From: Theobroma cacao
Lineage: Eukaryota > Streptophyta > Magnoliopsida > Malvales > Malvaceae
Direction of reading: 5' to 3'
Assembly (NCBI RefSeq): GCF_000208745.1
Contig: NC_030851.1
Coordinates: forward strand, 15,869,387-15,933,386
Length of the DNA: 64,000 nucleotides
Translations under genes and position numbers: made by a program
The notes under the pieces: model-generated
Database searches by the model: none
The model's input: only the letters and a program-made list of their open reading frames with translations
Told to the model about the DNA's origin: nothing
Part shown: positions 1 to 12,608 of the stretch, in pieces
Position numbering within the stretch: the first letter of the stretch is position 1
Layout of the letters: every line of letters begins with the position of its first letter

Positions 1-471
1 TTTCAACCTCAAATAACACTAATATTGATCAATATTAACCAAATGGAGCACAAAAATCATTTTATAAAAATTCTCGTATAGTCCTCTAGTGGCAAAATTA
101 CCATTTTGCCCTTGTACTCCAAAAATACCGAGAATCAAAATTTTTCACTGCTAAACATCATTTTATACTCCAATAATCATAATTATATTTCATATAATTA
201 TTCTTGGTCAAATGTGATCAAATCTTAGCTATAAATCTCCATTTTATCATCACATGGTAAATTAACCGTTTTGCCCCTAATCGGTCAATTTTCCTGATGG
301 ACTCCAAACTGGACCTTGAACTCTGAATCACTACTCTAAGCCATTCTGTGGGTTTCAAAATTTTCAAATTCCTCTTAAAATTTCTATTTGAACTAGTTCA
401 AGGCTCGATTTAACTTAGTTGTACCACTCGGTACAATACCGTCTTTTAATCGAGCTTGACAGGGTCTCACA
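1..471 (-). mobile_element. Gypsy-type LTR, truncated by window edge
   Basis: Read on the minus strand, the segment ending at 471 begins with TGTGAGACCC, the same start as the solo LTR at 6994. It is AT-rich, has no ORF, and contains runs such as 'ttttgcccctaat' typical of long plant chromovirus LTRs. It interrupts copia reverse transcriptase/RNase H sequence that resumes at about 479. The other end lies outside the window, so the target duplication cannot be checked. The Tekay/Del type is inferred from the terminus only. Confidence 0.5.
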
Positions 472-478
472 ACTATGG

Positions 479-732
479 GTTATCAATGGAAAAGATTCCC
501 ATTAAATGTGACATTACTAGTGCTAGCAGTCTCATCAAAAATCCATTCATCATTCTAAACAAAGCACACTGAAATAAGACATCACTTCATTAGAGATCAT
601 GTACAAAAAAAGATGTAGTCTTAAAATATGTAAGCACTCAAGATCAACTAGCTAATATTTTTACTAAGCACTTAAATATAAATGCCTTTTTTCAAGATTA
701 GAGGAGCATTAGGTATTATGAATATGCCATGA
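479..732 (+). pseudogene. Ty1/copia polyprotein C-terminus relic
   Basis: Conceptual translation over several frames gives the last part of a copia RNase H domain. It includes KIPIKCDITSAS, TEIRHHFIRDHV, the hallmark DQLANIFTKHLN, and FFKIRGALGIMNMP before a stop at 730. In the family this region follows the reverse transcriptase and ends the polyprotein just before the 3' LTR. At least two frameshifts (near 575 and 612) and one near 690 break it. It is a dead fragment cut on its left by the LTR ending at 471. Confidence 0.8.
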
Positions 733-1595
733 CTAGTTGATAAATCTATGTTAATGTACATAGGTAGTAGTATTTTGTTTTATTGAATCTCTTATTGTTG
801 ATTGACTATTCTTGTTCATATTGTGTATATAACTATGATTGGTTTTTTTTTACTCATGCCTATATTTATGTGTATACTTATGTGTGACATCTTTGACTTG
901 CTTTTGATATGTTGACATATTCCATAATGTCTTGATTGAATGTCTTACATGGAAATATATCTTGTTTGAAAATATCTATATGTGCTTTAATTACAATGGT
1001 TGAATATATTTCTTCATACTTTAAATTAAATATCTTGACAAGAAATATGTTATGATCTTTGGATGTGCTACATGAGTATACTTCCTTCCTGCTTTACTTG
1101 AATATCTATTGATTGGGAATACATCTTGATTTAATGCTATCATATCATGATGATTGGATATATTTCTTGATCTATTATTTGAATATTTGATCTCAACATG
1201 TCGACAAATCGGTCACACACGCAACACATGTCCCATATGAAGGACAATGTCTGAGAATGTTAGGTGTCTTGTAGACGAAGACAGTGGCTCCACCTAACTA
1301 AATGTCTGAGCCATCTTCATTACATTTCTTAGTTCTAGAGCAGCTTTGTCTAGAACAAGTGAAAATGTGTAATCAGAAAGGAATCATATGCCATGTAGTT
1401 TGTTACATGCATATTTTCTGTTTGTTATGTAGTAATTGGCTGACATGATTTGCCATATGCTTGTTAATCTAGTTTCTCATTGCAACTAAATCCCTTTGCT
1501 TACAAGGAATATTAAAGCAAGGGCAATAGGAGAGACAGAGTTAGATATTTATTCTCAATGATGTTAACCCAAGCTAGCTTCAAAACTTTTAAACA
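733..1595. other. Non-coding copia 3' flank or LTR remains
   Basis: AT-rich sequence follows the copia tail directly. It has no supported ORF. A G/C-richer stretch at 1200-1330 contains 'gtctgagaatgttaggtg' and could lie in the 3' LTR, but no LTR end or second copy was found. No function is assigned. Confidence 0.35.
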
Positions 1596-1757
1596 ATTGT
1601 TACAAGCCATGCCTATGTAGGCAATATTTTATGTTTACATGCCATGCCTAAAAACTCAAGTCAATCTAATTCGTTGATACAAGCCATGCCAACAGATAGA
1701 GTTAGGACACGTTAGGCGTAAATAGAAACTGTTATAACTTGCCATGATATAATGGTC
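1596..1757 (+). repeat. Decayed word array (CCATGCC type), relic a
   Basis: The word ACAAGCCATGCC or ACATGCCATGCC recurs at about 30-60 bp intervals. The piece 'ccatgccaacagatagagt' closely matches 'ccatgccaacaaatagagt' near 15890, so this stretch belongs with the arrays at 13840-17060. It probably is MULE subterminal DNA separated from the rest by later retrotransposon insertions. Confidence 0.5.
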
Positions 1758-2132
1758 GTGTTTCAAGATTGAAGCATTGGTTATTTATTCTTCCCTTTTG
1801 ATTCATGAAACTAAGAAAAGGTTCCACAAAAATTTTGATACCAACTATCAAGTGACAATATGTTGGTAGGTAAACTAAAGATTGAAGATCAACAAAATTC
1901 ATGAAGAGTGAGCAAAGAATGAAATCAGGTGAGTTCCAAACCTATGAATTGTCATATTTGAAGGCTTATTCCTCTTTTGCTTTAAAATGATTTATTTCGT
2001 TTGGCTTTTCAAATTAGTTGGTTTTTTATTGACCACGTTTGACTATTTATTTTATGATTTGACTTTAGGAACTTATAATTGCGATAAATGTTATGCCACT
2101 TGTTTGTTATTCATAGAAAAGATGCCTGTTTC

Positions 2133-3650
2133 TGTTATTGATTGCTTACACAAGTGCACGTATCGTTAACAAGTAATATAGTAATGAATAGAGTATTGTT
2201 CCCACGGAGAATTGTTTAATTCCTACTGTTAACTACTAAAATTATAACACCCTAATTTTATCCAAACAATTAAAATAAAAAAGAAAAATTGAAACTAATA
2301 AACTAAAACTAAAATTAAACAGTAAATAAAACTCAACTAACTACCAGACCTAAGATTATAATATCCCTCAATACTTCATCTGATTATTGTCTTTCTCTCT
2401 TAACTCAATTTAATGGAATAAGTTGCTAACCTAAAGTCCTAAATTATTAACAAGTCTCTGTCGAGTTTCTCATAAAAATACCTCTCCTAATTAATTTACT
2501 ATATGCTTATGCAAGTTAAATTGAAGAAAGATTTATTAAGTTTGTGCTCTAATCTTAACTACGTATGGCTTATAGGTCTATGTCTACCTTATATGCAAAT
2601 TAAACCACCTAATCATTTAAGTGTATTCGATCATACGCTATTCTATTCAAGGTTTACCTAAATCTCCTTCGTCAAGGTTTAACCTAGGTTTCCAATTCAA
2701 TCTAATTGGTGATCAGGTAACAAGAAGCATTAAGAACAGAAGAGAATAAACAACCTAAATCAATCAGACATAATCAAAAGAGAGATAGATAATTCAGACT
2801 ACATAATGAGTTCAATCATAATCTTAGATTAACAATTTAGTTTCCCATCAAGTCACGCATCATCATTGAATAAAGTTTAAACAATAAAAACAAACTAAGA
2901 AAACAAAAGAATAATAAAAAAAATAAACTCAAGAATTATAATCTTGATCTTTCAAGTCTTCTTGAATCCTTCAAAATCTTCTCAGCTTCAATGACTTTGC
3001 GACTTGACTCTCAACTTCCAATCTGGTGTTTCCTTCGTTCTTCTTCTAAGTCCTCCGAAAGGTTGTTTTTATAGGCTTTGAAGTTAGGCCAAGTTAGGCC
3101 AAGTTAGGTGGAGAAAGAATTCAATTCAAACTAGGATTTCCTCATTAAACTATATGAGTTGCAGCCTTGCCCAATTAATTTACAGAAATCGTAATTGCTT
3201 TAGGACTGCTATAGTACTTTAACTTTGAAAAGATTTTTGACCATCTTACAAGCCGAACTGGGTGAAATGGTCAACATAAAAGTTGTAGATTTTTCTCTTC
3301 TCTTTCCAATGATCTAAGAACCGCTTCAATTAAAACTCTGTAGATAGAGTTATGGTTGAAATACCAAAACATGTGCAGTGAAAGTCTGCACCTTGAAATT
3401 GCTCTCCTTCTTTTAGTAAAATTCTTCTTTCATCAAATTCCTACAAAAGCAGAAATAAATCAATAACACCCTATCTTAACCATATAACACTAAATTAAGC
3501 ATAAAATTAAGTAAGATTAGATTGACTCACCTAAAATATCTATTTTAAAATAATTAAATAAATTCTACTAATTTCTATGCATTACTACAAGAACTAAGTT
3601 AAATTATTATCAAAATTAAGCTCAAATAACTCTATATTAGAGAGTTATCA
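2133..3650 (-). repeat. 3' LTR of the Athila-like element
   Basis: About 1.5 kb matching 6320-6993 plus 9705-10542. It starts (minus strand) TGATAACTCTCTAATATAG at 3650 and ends ...AACA at 2133. By eye about one base in ten differs between the copies over the first 100 bases, so the insertion is old. The first bases at 3650 form a small palindrome (AACTCT...AGAGTT) shared with the solo LTR at 20681. Confidence 0.88.
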
Positions 3651-5298
3651 CACATTCAAACTTAATATTTTGCTAGTCCCCGAGTAAAACATAAAATAGA
3701 AACGAACTTATGAAAATCAAATTCAATTAAAGAAAACTAAAATAAATATAGTTACTACTACTACTACCACTATTACTACTACTATTACTATTACTATTAT
3801 TACTACTACTATTAGAGATAAAGTGCACCAACTCAATGATTTCCCTTAATTTCCTCAAAAGTATGTCTTTGTCTATCAATCATGAACTTAAGGAAAAATA
3901 TAAGCCTCATTCAAATTCATGTTCCAATTCTAATGCAAGCACATTCTCGAATGGATTTCCATGCGTGTTTGTAATCTTTTACCAAGAATATCATGACATC
4001 CGGATGAGTTTATGCCAACACAAATTTCAAATTACTACTAGATTTTTATAAGTTTACTTTTCATCTTTCTCTCTCCACTAACGAAGACCAATACAAAGCA
4101 AGGGATTAATAGGACTTTAATAGGCTTGTAATGCATGGATAGGGTCAAGGTATGATAAAGGATATTAATGTGGCTCAAATCACCCTAAGCACATAATTAT
4201 TCTAGGACCTATATATAGAGCTCTATTTTCCTTCTCTAAGTACACCTTTTCGTCCACATTGAAACTTTTCTTTCATTCAACACACTTTTTTTTTAGCATA
4301 TTTTTTTTGACACCCCAAAACTTATTTTCTTTATATTGTAGGTAGTGGGGTTATTGTTCATACTTTAAACTTTTTTTTCACATCAACATCACCTTTCCAC
4401 CTTTTTCAAAATTTAACTCAATCTATATTTCCTAAAACAATATACATGCTTAGGAGTGAGGGTTGCAAAATTGGAAGATTAATTTTAAGGCTAAGCTCAA
4501 TTATTATGTAGTTAAACAAAGAAAAGGGAAATTAGGCTCAAAAAGGGTATAGTAGGGATAAAAATTTAACAAGGTTAGCTTTTTAGGCTCAAACAGTCCA
4601 AAGATGGCCTAAATCATGTCTCTAACTAAGTATGGCCTAGGATTTCACCTCAAGAGAAAATCAAGCAAATTCTAGAATTAATGACATAATCTAAAATTCA
4701 CATCAATATATACCTTCTCTAAATATTCAAAATAATTCAAAGTAAAAGAATAGTGCTTAAAATTATGGAAATCACATCCTAACAATGATACTTAACAAAA
4801 GATTTATCATTAATCCAATCAAAAACCTTATTCACCGAAAGTTAAGAATTTAAGAGAACTAGTTATCATTATTGGATAAAGAAATCATAGAAAAAATTAG
4901 TGCAACTTTACTCTAGATTCCTAAAATTTAAACAAAAAATAAATTCATTGACCAACTAATCCTAAATTATTTATAAATCTGGATGCAAATTAAATGTAAA
5001 ACTTCCATAGAATATTCATCACCAGAAATATAAATTCAACCCCCCAAACTTAAACTAAACATCGTCCTCAATGTTAGAAAAAATCAAGGAAAGGTAAGGA
5101 ATACTCCCTTGATGATTGGATGAATCTAGTGAAGCTATCATCTTCCTCCTCATCATCCTCATTGTCACTTGTAAGAGAATTTTTTTTTTACTGAAAAAAA
5201 TAAATAGAGATTAATGAAAATAAATAAATAAATAAAAATAACTAAAAAATAAGAGTTTTAGAAGCTTGGGCTGCCTCCTAAGAAGTGCTTCTTTATAG
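3651..5298. other. Internal non-coding region of the Athila-like element
   Basis: No supported ORF. An imperfect ACT/ATT microsatellite occupies 3752-3813. On the minus strand, 5037-5056 reads as TTTAAGTTTGGGGGG and is preceded by 'aacattgaggacgatg', a combination commonly seen just before the 3' LTR in this retrotransposon group. About 1.4 kb of further non-coding DNA lies between it and the present 3' LTR. Confidence 0.55.
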
Positions 5299-6201
5299 TT
5301 AATAGCTTGACTTTGGTTGAGGTTTGAGTTTGCATGGAAAAAGCGTGATGTGTGAAAGTAGTGTCCTCCTAAGATGAGGTTGTAGTGTCTTTAACTCAAG
5401 ATTTAATGCTTGCTTAACCCAAGATGGTGGAATAGGTTGACTTTTATCTAGCTTATCAAATTGAGTTCTTCTTGAATAATGCGCTTTTGCTATAACCTCC
5501 TTAGGTAACTCATCAACTGTATCTAGAAAAAGAATGGGAGGCACATATGGCTTGACTTGTGGTGATGTAGATATTTCCTCTTCTTGCTTAATTTCTTCAT
5601 TTTGAACTTGATTGCTGGAAGTATTTCCTTGATCTATTTTATCTCCATCATCTTGAAGTCTATTATTAATGGCATTAGCTAGTTGGCCCACTTGTGTCTC
5701 AAGATTTTGGATTGATTCTGCCTAACTTTGAATGATGGCATCAGTCTTTGTCATGAAGGCATCTGTTTTTGTCATGAATTGCATGAACATATCCTCTATT
5801 GAAGGCTTTTTTTCTAACATGGGAGCTCTAACTTGTGACTGAAAACCATTATGGAAAATAGGCTGTGATGAATATGTAGGACCATGATCATTACTCCATG
5901 AAACATTTTCGTGATTCCATCTTGAGTTGTAATTGTTGGAGTATGACTTATTTTGTTGCCCATCGAAGCTCCCATCAAATTGCATTGATTTATAATAAGT
6001 TGGACAACAATCACTTGAATGCCTATCTCCACAAAACTCGCATGTAACAAAAGGACTTTGAAAAGCATTATCACCCCAAGCGTTAATCTTTTGAGACAAA
6101 ACATCTACTTGGGTGGCTAAAACACTGATTACATCCACTGAATAATCAGTAGTAGCCCTCCTAGGCACAAATTGTTTAGATGGCCACAAAGAGTTCATCA
6201 C
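5299..6201 (-). pseudogene. gag: Athila-type gag, C-terminal part, one in-frame stop
   Basis: This is the nucleocapsid half of a retrotransposon Gag, which binds and packages element RNA. In reading order there is an Arg-rich segment with WPSKQFVPRR, a TAQV-like helix (LATQVDVLSQ), a CCHC-like knuckle CEFCGDRHSSDCCP (residues ~55-68), a Tyr/Asn-rich stretch (NKSYSNNYNSRW), and, past a stop at 5722-5724, LETQVGQLANAINNR and KPYVPPILF. These are stock phrases of plant Athila gag. Both parts are in one frame, so a single nonsense codon separates them. The N-terminal capsid domain (several hundred residues) is missing: the non-coding leader and primer site begin ~100 bp upstream of residue 1. No pol follows. 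The element could move only with proteins supplied in trans, and not with this gag. Confidence 0.85.
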
Positions 6202-6295
6202 CTCAATTAAAAGTATCTGAAAATAAAAAGAAAAGTTTGAAGTGAGATTGGGAATGCTTGGTATTAATATTAATAAAAAAGAATTAAAAATTAAT

Positions 6296-6313
6296 TCCCA
6301 AGCAACGGTGCCA
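6296..6313 (-). other. Primer-binding site, tRNA-Asp type
   Basis: Minus-strand TGGCACCGTTGCTTGGGA matches 15 of 18 bases of the complement of the plant tRNA-Asp 3' end (TGGCGCCGTTGCCGGGGA). It lies six bases inside the 5' LTR, where a PBS belongs. It fixes the element's orientation (minus) and supports the Athila/Tat assignment. Confidence 0.85.
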
Positions 6314-8213
6314 AAAACTTGTTGTCAATTTCTCACATAAGTGCATGTATCGTTAACAAGTAATCTAGTAATGAATAGAGTATCGTTCCTACAGAGAACT
6401 GTTTAATTCCTGCTATTAACTGGTAAAATTTTAACACCCTAATTTATCCAAACAATTAAAATAAAAAAGAAAAATTAAAACTAATAAACTGAAACTAAAA
6501 TTAAATAATGAATAAAACTCACTTAACTACCAAACCTAGGATTATAATATCCCTAAATACTTCATCTAATTATTGTCTCTCTCTCTTAACTCAGTTTAAT
6601 GGATTAAGTTGCTAACCTAGAGTCCTAAATTATTAACAAGTCTTTGTCGAGTTTCTCATCAAAATACCTCTCCCAATTAATTTACTATATGTCTATGCAA
6701 ATTAAATTGAAGAAAGATTCATTAAGTTTGTACTCTAATCTTGGCTACATATGGCTTATAGGTGTATGTCTACCCTATATACAAATCAAACCACCTAATC
6801 ATCTAAGTGTATTCGATCATACACTATTATATTCAAGGTTTACCTAAATCTCCTTTGTCAAGGTTTAACCTAGGTTTCCAATTCAATCTAATTCATGATC
6901 AGGTAACTAGAAGCATTAAGAAGAAAAGAAAATAAACAACCTAAATCTATCAAACATAATCAAAAAAGAGATAAATAATTTAGACTACATAATTGTGAGA
7001 CCCCAACCTCTATAGGTTTGTAACTAAACATAGATGTAATAATACAAGCTAGGGGTAATTTCGTCATTTCCTTAGTAAGCCATAAAAGTAAGATTTTTAA
7101 CAAGATTATGGCCTAAGTAGGCCTAAGGCATAAATGGATGGTGAAATTAAGGGTAAAATGGAAAGGAAACCAAAATTTTGACGATTTTCACGGTAGGGGC
7201 AAAATGGTTATTTTTCACCTCGGGTTAAAATTTTAAGTTTTTATGAACCCGAACATGTCTAGACCATTATGGATCTTGTCCCAATGTTAAAAAAGCAAAA
7301 AGATTGCATAAAAGATTGGAGGAGAATAAGTTAATTGGTGGAAGGGCATTTTTGTAATTTATGGGAATGGATAAGTTGGCCTATAAATATCTTGAAATTT
7401 CCAGCACCTTCTTGAATTTCTAGCAGCTGGTCTTCTACTTCCCTTCTCCTATCTCACGTTTCTTCAATTCCTCCATGGGAGTTTTCTTCAAGCTTCCATA
7501 ACTTTCTCTCTCTAGCTCCAATTTTCATGCTTTTGGTGTACTCTTCCATAAACCCTTATGCTTTTTCATCCTCTCACTTTAAAACCCTTCAAAAATCTGG
7601 TTTTCATACTTTCTCTCACTAGTTTGACATTTTAGAGAGAGAAAGAGAGAATTACACCATTTATTTGGAAGCTATTGGGAGAGAATTTGACTACAAAGGA
7701 GCCCTAGGGTAAGTGATGAATTAAGCTTGGTTTTTAGCTACAGAAAATGGCTAGTAATTGGGATTTATGAGCTATTTATTGTTGAGTATGTTCATTACTT
7801 TTAGTGATTAAGATAGTGAACATAGATGGCCATTTAATGTGGCAATTGAAAACTAGCTAAGAGATAACTTTTAGGGTTCATAGTGTGTAAAATTGACCTA
7901 TTGCTTATGTTAATGTGATCCTAGGTTCTAAGGAAGCCCCATCATCTCATTTGGACAATTAAAGGAATTGGAGTCATCTAAAGGCTCTACAATCAATTGG
8001 TGAGTGGACTGCCTATCAAAATTGTTGTGGGAATATGACTGTTTTGAACAAAGTGTTTGAATGATTTTATACAACTTTTCTCAAAAATGAATGCCTTGGG
8101 AACAAGCTCTTGTGAAATGGTTTATGTTATGATATGTGGTTATTATGGATTTCTATGTGGCTGCATTATGTTGATATACATATATGCTTGAATATAATGT
8201 TGTGTAATTATAT

Positions 8214-8345
8214 TGACTCGGCTATGTGCGAGTAGGGAGTGCGCATAAGCCGAGGATGACCGGTTATATGCGAGTAGGGAGTGCGCATAACCCGGTGATG
8301 ACCTAGCCATGTGTGAGTAGGGAGTGCGCATGAGCTGGTGATGAT
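8214..8345 (+). repeat. Three-copy ~42-bp minisatellite in the solo LTR
   Basis: The core GCGAGTAGGGAGTGCGCAT recurs near 8228, 8270 and 8313 (third copy GTGAGTAGGGAGTGCGCAT), a 42-43 bp period. The array is followed by a short (GAT)n run at 8337-8352. The repeats are more GC-rich than their surroundings and sit shortly before the assembly gap. Confidence 0.85.
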
Positions 8346-8478
8346 GATGATGGGATGGTGTGCATGATGGTGATGGGTACATGTATATGTATACATATGT
8401 AAACATGTGTGTTATAATACATTTATGAGTTATGTATATGGATGTAATGTATGTGAAATTTGGTATGTTAAACTTTGG

Positions 8479-9009
8479 NNNNNNNNNNNNNNNNNNNNNN
8501 NNNNNNNNNNNNNNNNNNNNNNNNNNNNNNNNNNNNNNNNNNNNNNNNNNNNNNNNNNNNNNNNNNNNNNNNNNNNNNNNNNNNNNNNNNNNNNNNNNNN
8601 NNNNNNNNNNNNNNNNNNNNNNNNNNNNNNNNNNNNNNNNNNNNNNNNNNNNNNNNNNNNNNNNNNNNNNNNNNNNNNNNNNNNNNNNNNNNNNNNNNNN
8701 NNNNNNNNNNNNNNNNNNNNNNNNNNNNNNNNNNNNNNNNNNNNNNNNNNNNNNNNNNNNNNNNNNNNNNNNNNNNNNNNNNNNNNNNNNNNNNNNNNNN
8801 NNNNNNNNNNNNNNNNNNNNNNNNNNNNNNNNNNNNNNNNNNNNNNNNNNNNNNNNNNNNNNNNNNNNNNNNNNNNNNNNNNNNNNNNNNNNNNNNNNNN
8901 NNNNNNNNNNNNNNNNNNNNNNNNNNNNNNNNNNNNNNNNNNNNNNNNNNNNNNNNNNNNNNNNNNNNNNNNNNNNNNNNNNNNNNNNNNNNNNNNNNNN
9001 NNNNNNNNN
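8479..9009. other. Assembly gap (531 N)
   Basis: Run of 531 undetermined bases inside the solo LTR. Any frame read through it is meaningless. Confidence 1.
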
Positions 9010-10547
9010 CAACAAAATTCATTCTCGCTGCAACTACATTGCAATGAGAATGCCTTTCCGCTACAGTAAAGATTCGTTGTTGTATTTGACTTACTTATGT
9101 AATATTGAAGCTTTCATTTTTCAAATGGTTCGTTATGTATGGGGTCATGATTTTCAAAGGATTAATCATTTAAGGGCTTGATGAGGGGTTTTTAATAAGA
9201 ATAGAACCAAATTGCATTGTTTTGAAAAAAATGCATCATGATTTCATTAAAGATCCCTTATGGTATGCTTGTTCCCTTTCTTGTTCACTCACTGGGTTTA
9301 TACTCACCATTTTTAACTTCATGTTTTCAGATCACGAGGCAGCAGGTAACTAGGATGAGGTGTCCTTGTAGACTTATATCCATCTTTTGGTAGGTGTATC
9401 GGCATTCAGTAGCTATACATTCGTTCGAGTCCCTCCGCTGGAAGTCAAGTCTTATTTTGAGATGTAAAGGCAAACTTAATGTAAATTGTTAAGATACATG
9501 TTGTAGATAATGTATATACACTTGATCAGTATACCAGTATGAGATGGTAATGTTTAACATTATTTTGATTCTAAGTTATGAGATATGACTTATCAGTTTA
9601 TGATGGAATAATGAACATGTTAGATTAATAGGCTTGCTTGGACTTAATGGACTATGTCTATTGGGCCCTTGCGCCAGTCATGGCTCAGAATTTGGGTCGT
9701 GACAATAATGAGTTCAATCATAATCTTAGATTAACAATTTAGTTCCCCATCAAGTCACACATCATCATTGAATAAAGTTTAAACAATAAAAACAAACTAA
9801 GAAAATAAAAGAATAATCAAAAAGAAAAACTCAAGAATTATAATCTTGATCTTCCAAGTCTTCTTGAATCCTTCCAAATCTTCTCAACTTCGATGACTTT
9901 GTGGCTTGACTCTCAGCTTTCAATCTGGTGTTTCCTTCGTTCTCCTTTTAAGTCCTCCGAAATATTGTTTTTATAGGCTTTGAAGTAAGACCAAGTTGGG
10001 TGGAGAAACAATTCAATTCAAGCTAGGATTTCCTCATCAGACTATGTGAGTGGCAGCCTTGCCCAATTAATTAACAGAAATTGTAATTGCTCTAAGATTG
10101 CTACAGTGCATCAATTACAACAAGATTTTTGACCATCTTACGAGCCAAAATAATTAAAATAGTAAACATAAAAGTTGTGTATTTTTTCCTTATCTTTCCA
10201 ATGGTCTAATAATCATTTCATTTGGAGATTTGTAGAGAGAGTTATGGTTGGAATACCGAAACATGTGCAGTGAAAATCTGCACCTTGAAATTGCTCTCCT
10301 GCTTTTACCAAAATTCTTCTTTCATCAAATACCTACAAAAGCACAAATAAATCAATAACAACCTATCTTAACCATATAACACCAAATTAAGCATAAAATT
10401 AACTAAGATTAGATTGACTCACCTAAAATAACTAATTTAAAATAATTAAATAAAATATACTAATTTCTATGCATTACTACAAGAACTAAGTTAAATTATT
10501 ATTAAAATTAAGCCCAAATAACTCTATATTAGAGAGTTATCAGTTTC

Positions 10548-12608
10548 AAATTAAAGAGACACAACTTTAGAATCTTAATACAAAACGTCCCCATCTTGTA
10601 AAAGTGTCTGTTTGAGAAGTTGAAACGTTGAAGTAAGTTCAAAGAAGAAGTATGTTCAGTGCAAAAAGAACAAAGTTTTTTTTTTTGTTGCTTTCCCTTT
10701 AGCTTTCTTTTTGACTTTTTTCCATCGCTCTCAATGAAGAAAGCTTGCAACAATATGCTGTCTTTTCCAAGGGAGGTGTTGTTGGGACAAGCCTTATAAC
10801 CAATTGGGATTGGTTGAGGCTTGATTCTAAGCATCCAACAATATCACTCATATTGAATGATTAGAGGTTTTCTTTCATCAATAAGACGTTAATTATAATG
10901 GATTATAAGTCTAATTGAATGAAGTCCATGAGATAAATATGCCTTGTAAGGGAACTATAATGGGTTGCAGTTATGAGATCCCTATTCATCAAAGCATAAT
11001 CTCTAAATGTTCTTGGTTGATGTATCATTGAGACTGAACATCAATGATGTGTAGAGATTGATACATTCTGTGTTTTTTACTTGGGAAGTAAGCAACCGAT
11101 CTCATAGGTTGAACTATAGAGATAATTGAAACTAGAATGTAGGTGTTTACCTAAGAGAGCAAGTTCACTAAACATGACTCAGCATGAGAAGTGCATTTGG
11201 TATTTCACTTAAGTGTCTTTGCAATACTTCCCATGTCTCAACTGTGTAAATACACCCTAGACTTGAGACATCAAATTGTCTTATATGGAGTGCTATACTT
11301 TGATTTCATCCCTACAAATGCCTACCAAAGATGCCAAAATAAGATGCTTTTGGGTGTAACATGAAGCATGTGAAGGAAAATGAGTGGTCAAGATAGGAAT
11401 CATTTCCTTAAGTGATTCAAGTGGACATATCCTATTAGTTCTTGGTTGATATTAGCTTATTGCAGTCCTTGGCCAAGGTAACTTGGAGATTATGAAAAGA
11501 GTTTCATAAGTCTCTATAAAACTAATGATCTAATTGGTGAAACAAATATAGAGGACAATAAGAGTAGACATTGTACCATGCCCTTATCATCTCTGAGATA
11601 TATGATGAGGGAATGAATTACACTGATAGACTGTACACTGAAAGGTTATCCAAGAAACCTTTGACTCTCTTAATAATTTGGTGGCCATGATGCATTGCTA
11701 GATGCCAATCTTAGTCTATGGAATTGAATTAATCAATTAATATTACAATTTAATTCTATTGCCATCTTGTTAGGAACCTAGTGGGTCACACACAAAAGTT
11801 GTACTATGAATTAAATTGAGAGTGTAATGATTTAAGTTGGACTTAAATCATACTCTTGGTTTTAACTTCTAAGAACTTAGTTAAAATAGTTTAGTTAAGT
11901 GTAAGGTCAATCTTATAAACAGTTACAATATTAGAACCTTAATTGCAAACATGACAAAGGAAATTAATTTGATTTTAATTTCCAAGGGCTAAATTAAAAG
12001 GGTTTAATTAAGTGTTGAGCCAATATTATAATGGGTTATAATATTGGGCCATTAGTTGCAATTATGGGAGTTGTTTAACCTAGATATAAATTTAACCTTT
12101 AACTACTTTTCACATATGAATATGGAAACCTAGTTGTCAAAACCAAAAAAAAATAATAATTCTCTAACTGCCTCTTGTGCTTAAGAGAAAATTCTTATGA
12201 TGATTTTCTCTAAAGTGGTCCGACCTATAATGTGTGTGAAGAAAAGGACAATTATTGTCCACTTTACTAGCACAAAGAGTAGTTAAAAGCTCATATCTTG
12301 TTGAAGGTTCATGTGCAATTGTGTGGATACCGTTATTGGCCAAACGCTTGGGTGGCTTCGATTCTTCCTCCCTTTGTGGTGTTCACGAGTTTGAGTAGAA
12401 ATAAGAGTAATGTCATATCTTCTCTGAATCAAAAGGATTTACGATCGTGATTACGACATCACTTGGATAGGTGATATTTTTTATTACTTCTCTTAAATTT
12501 TTGTTTGTATTAAAACCACTAAGGTGATCCATGGGTGGCAACATGGCAAGGTACTTTTAAATTGTTTTTATTTTTTGATGCGTAAAATAATTGTTATCTC
12601 TAAGTTTC
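10548..12608. other. Non-coding retrotransposon-like relic, no gene
   Basis: No supported ORF. The text is repetitive in style, with phrases such as 'tacttgggaagtaagcaacc' and 'gattacgacatcacttgg' that look like a plant copia LTR and leader. No terminal pair, target duplication or second copy was found in the window, so the assignment is tentative. Confidence 0.35.

Larger units (their letters stand above)
6994..9704 (+). mobile_element. Solo LTR, gypsy type, nested in the Athila-like LTR
   Basis: The insertion begins TGTGAGACCCC and ends GGGTCGTGACA, and is flanked by ATAAT (6989-6993 and 9705-9709). It has no internal region, so this is a solo LTR left by LTR-LTR recombination. Length is about 2.7 kb including the gap. 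A promoter-like and U5-like section with (GA)-rich leader lies at 7400-7720. The terminal sequences suggest a Tekay/Del-like chromovirus, which is inference. Confidence 0.85.
6320..10542 (-). repeat. 5' LTR of the Athila-like element, split by a nested insertion
   Basis: Homologous to 2133-3650. The two halves are 6320-6993 and 9705-10542. The join in the undisturbed copy (ACTACATAATGAGTTC near 2800) shows where the insertion landed. The LTR ends are TGATAACTC (minus strand, from 10542) and AACA (6320). Confidence 0.88.
2128..10547 (-). mobile_element. Athila-like LTR retrotransposon, gag-only, minus strand
   Basis: A complete element from 2133 to 10542 is flanked by the 5-bp duplication GTTTC (2128-2132 and 10543-10547). 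Its LTRs start TGATAACTCT and end in CA. The primer-binding site matches tRNA-Asp, as in Athila/Tat gypsy elements. Between the LTRs lie only ~2.7 kb with a broken gag fragment. Protease, reverse transcriptase and integrase are absent. The 5' LTR (right copy) is split by a nested solo LTR. The layout resembles gag-only non-autonomous elements (TR-GAG), but a simple internal deletion of an autonomous Athila is equally possible. Confidence 0.85.

Noticed and set aside
8143..9181. Six long frames on both strands across 8143-9181
   Set aside because: They run through 531 undetermined bases; the readable ends show no protein similarity and lie in a solo LTR.
10529..10834. 101-codon minus-strand frame, Lys-rich
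   Set aside because: It starts in flanking DNA and ends inside the retrotransposon LTR across the target duplication; no domain.
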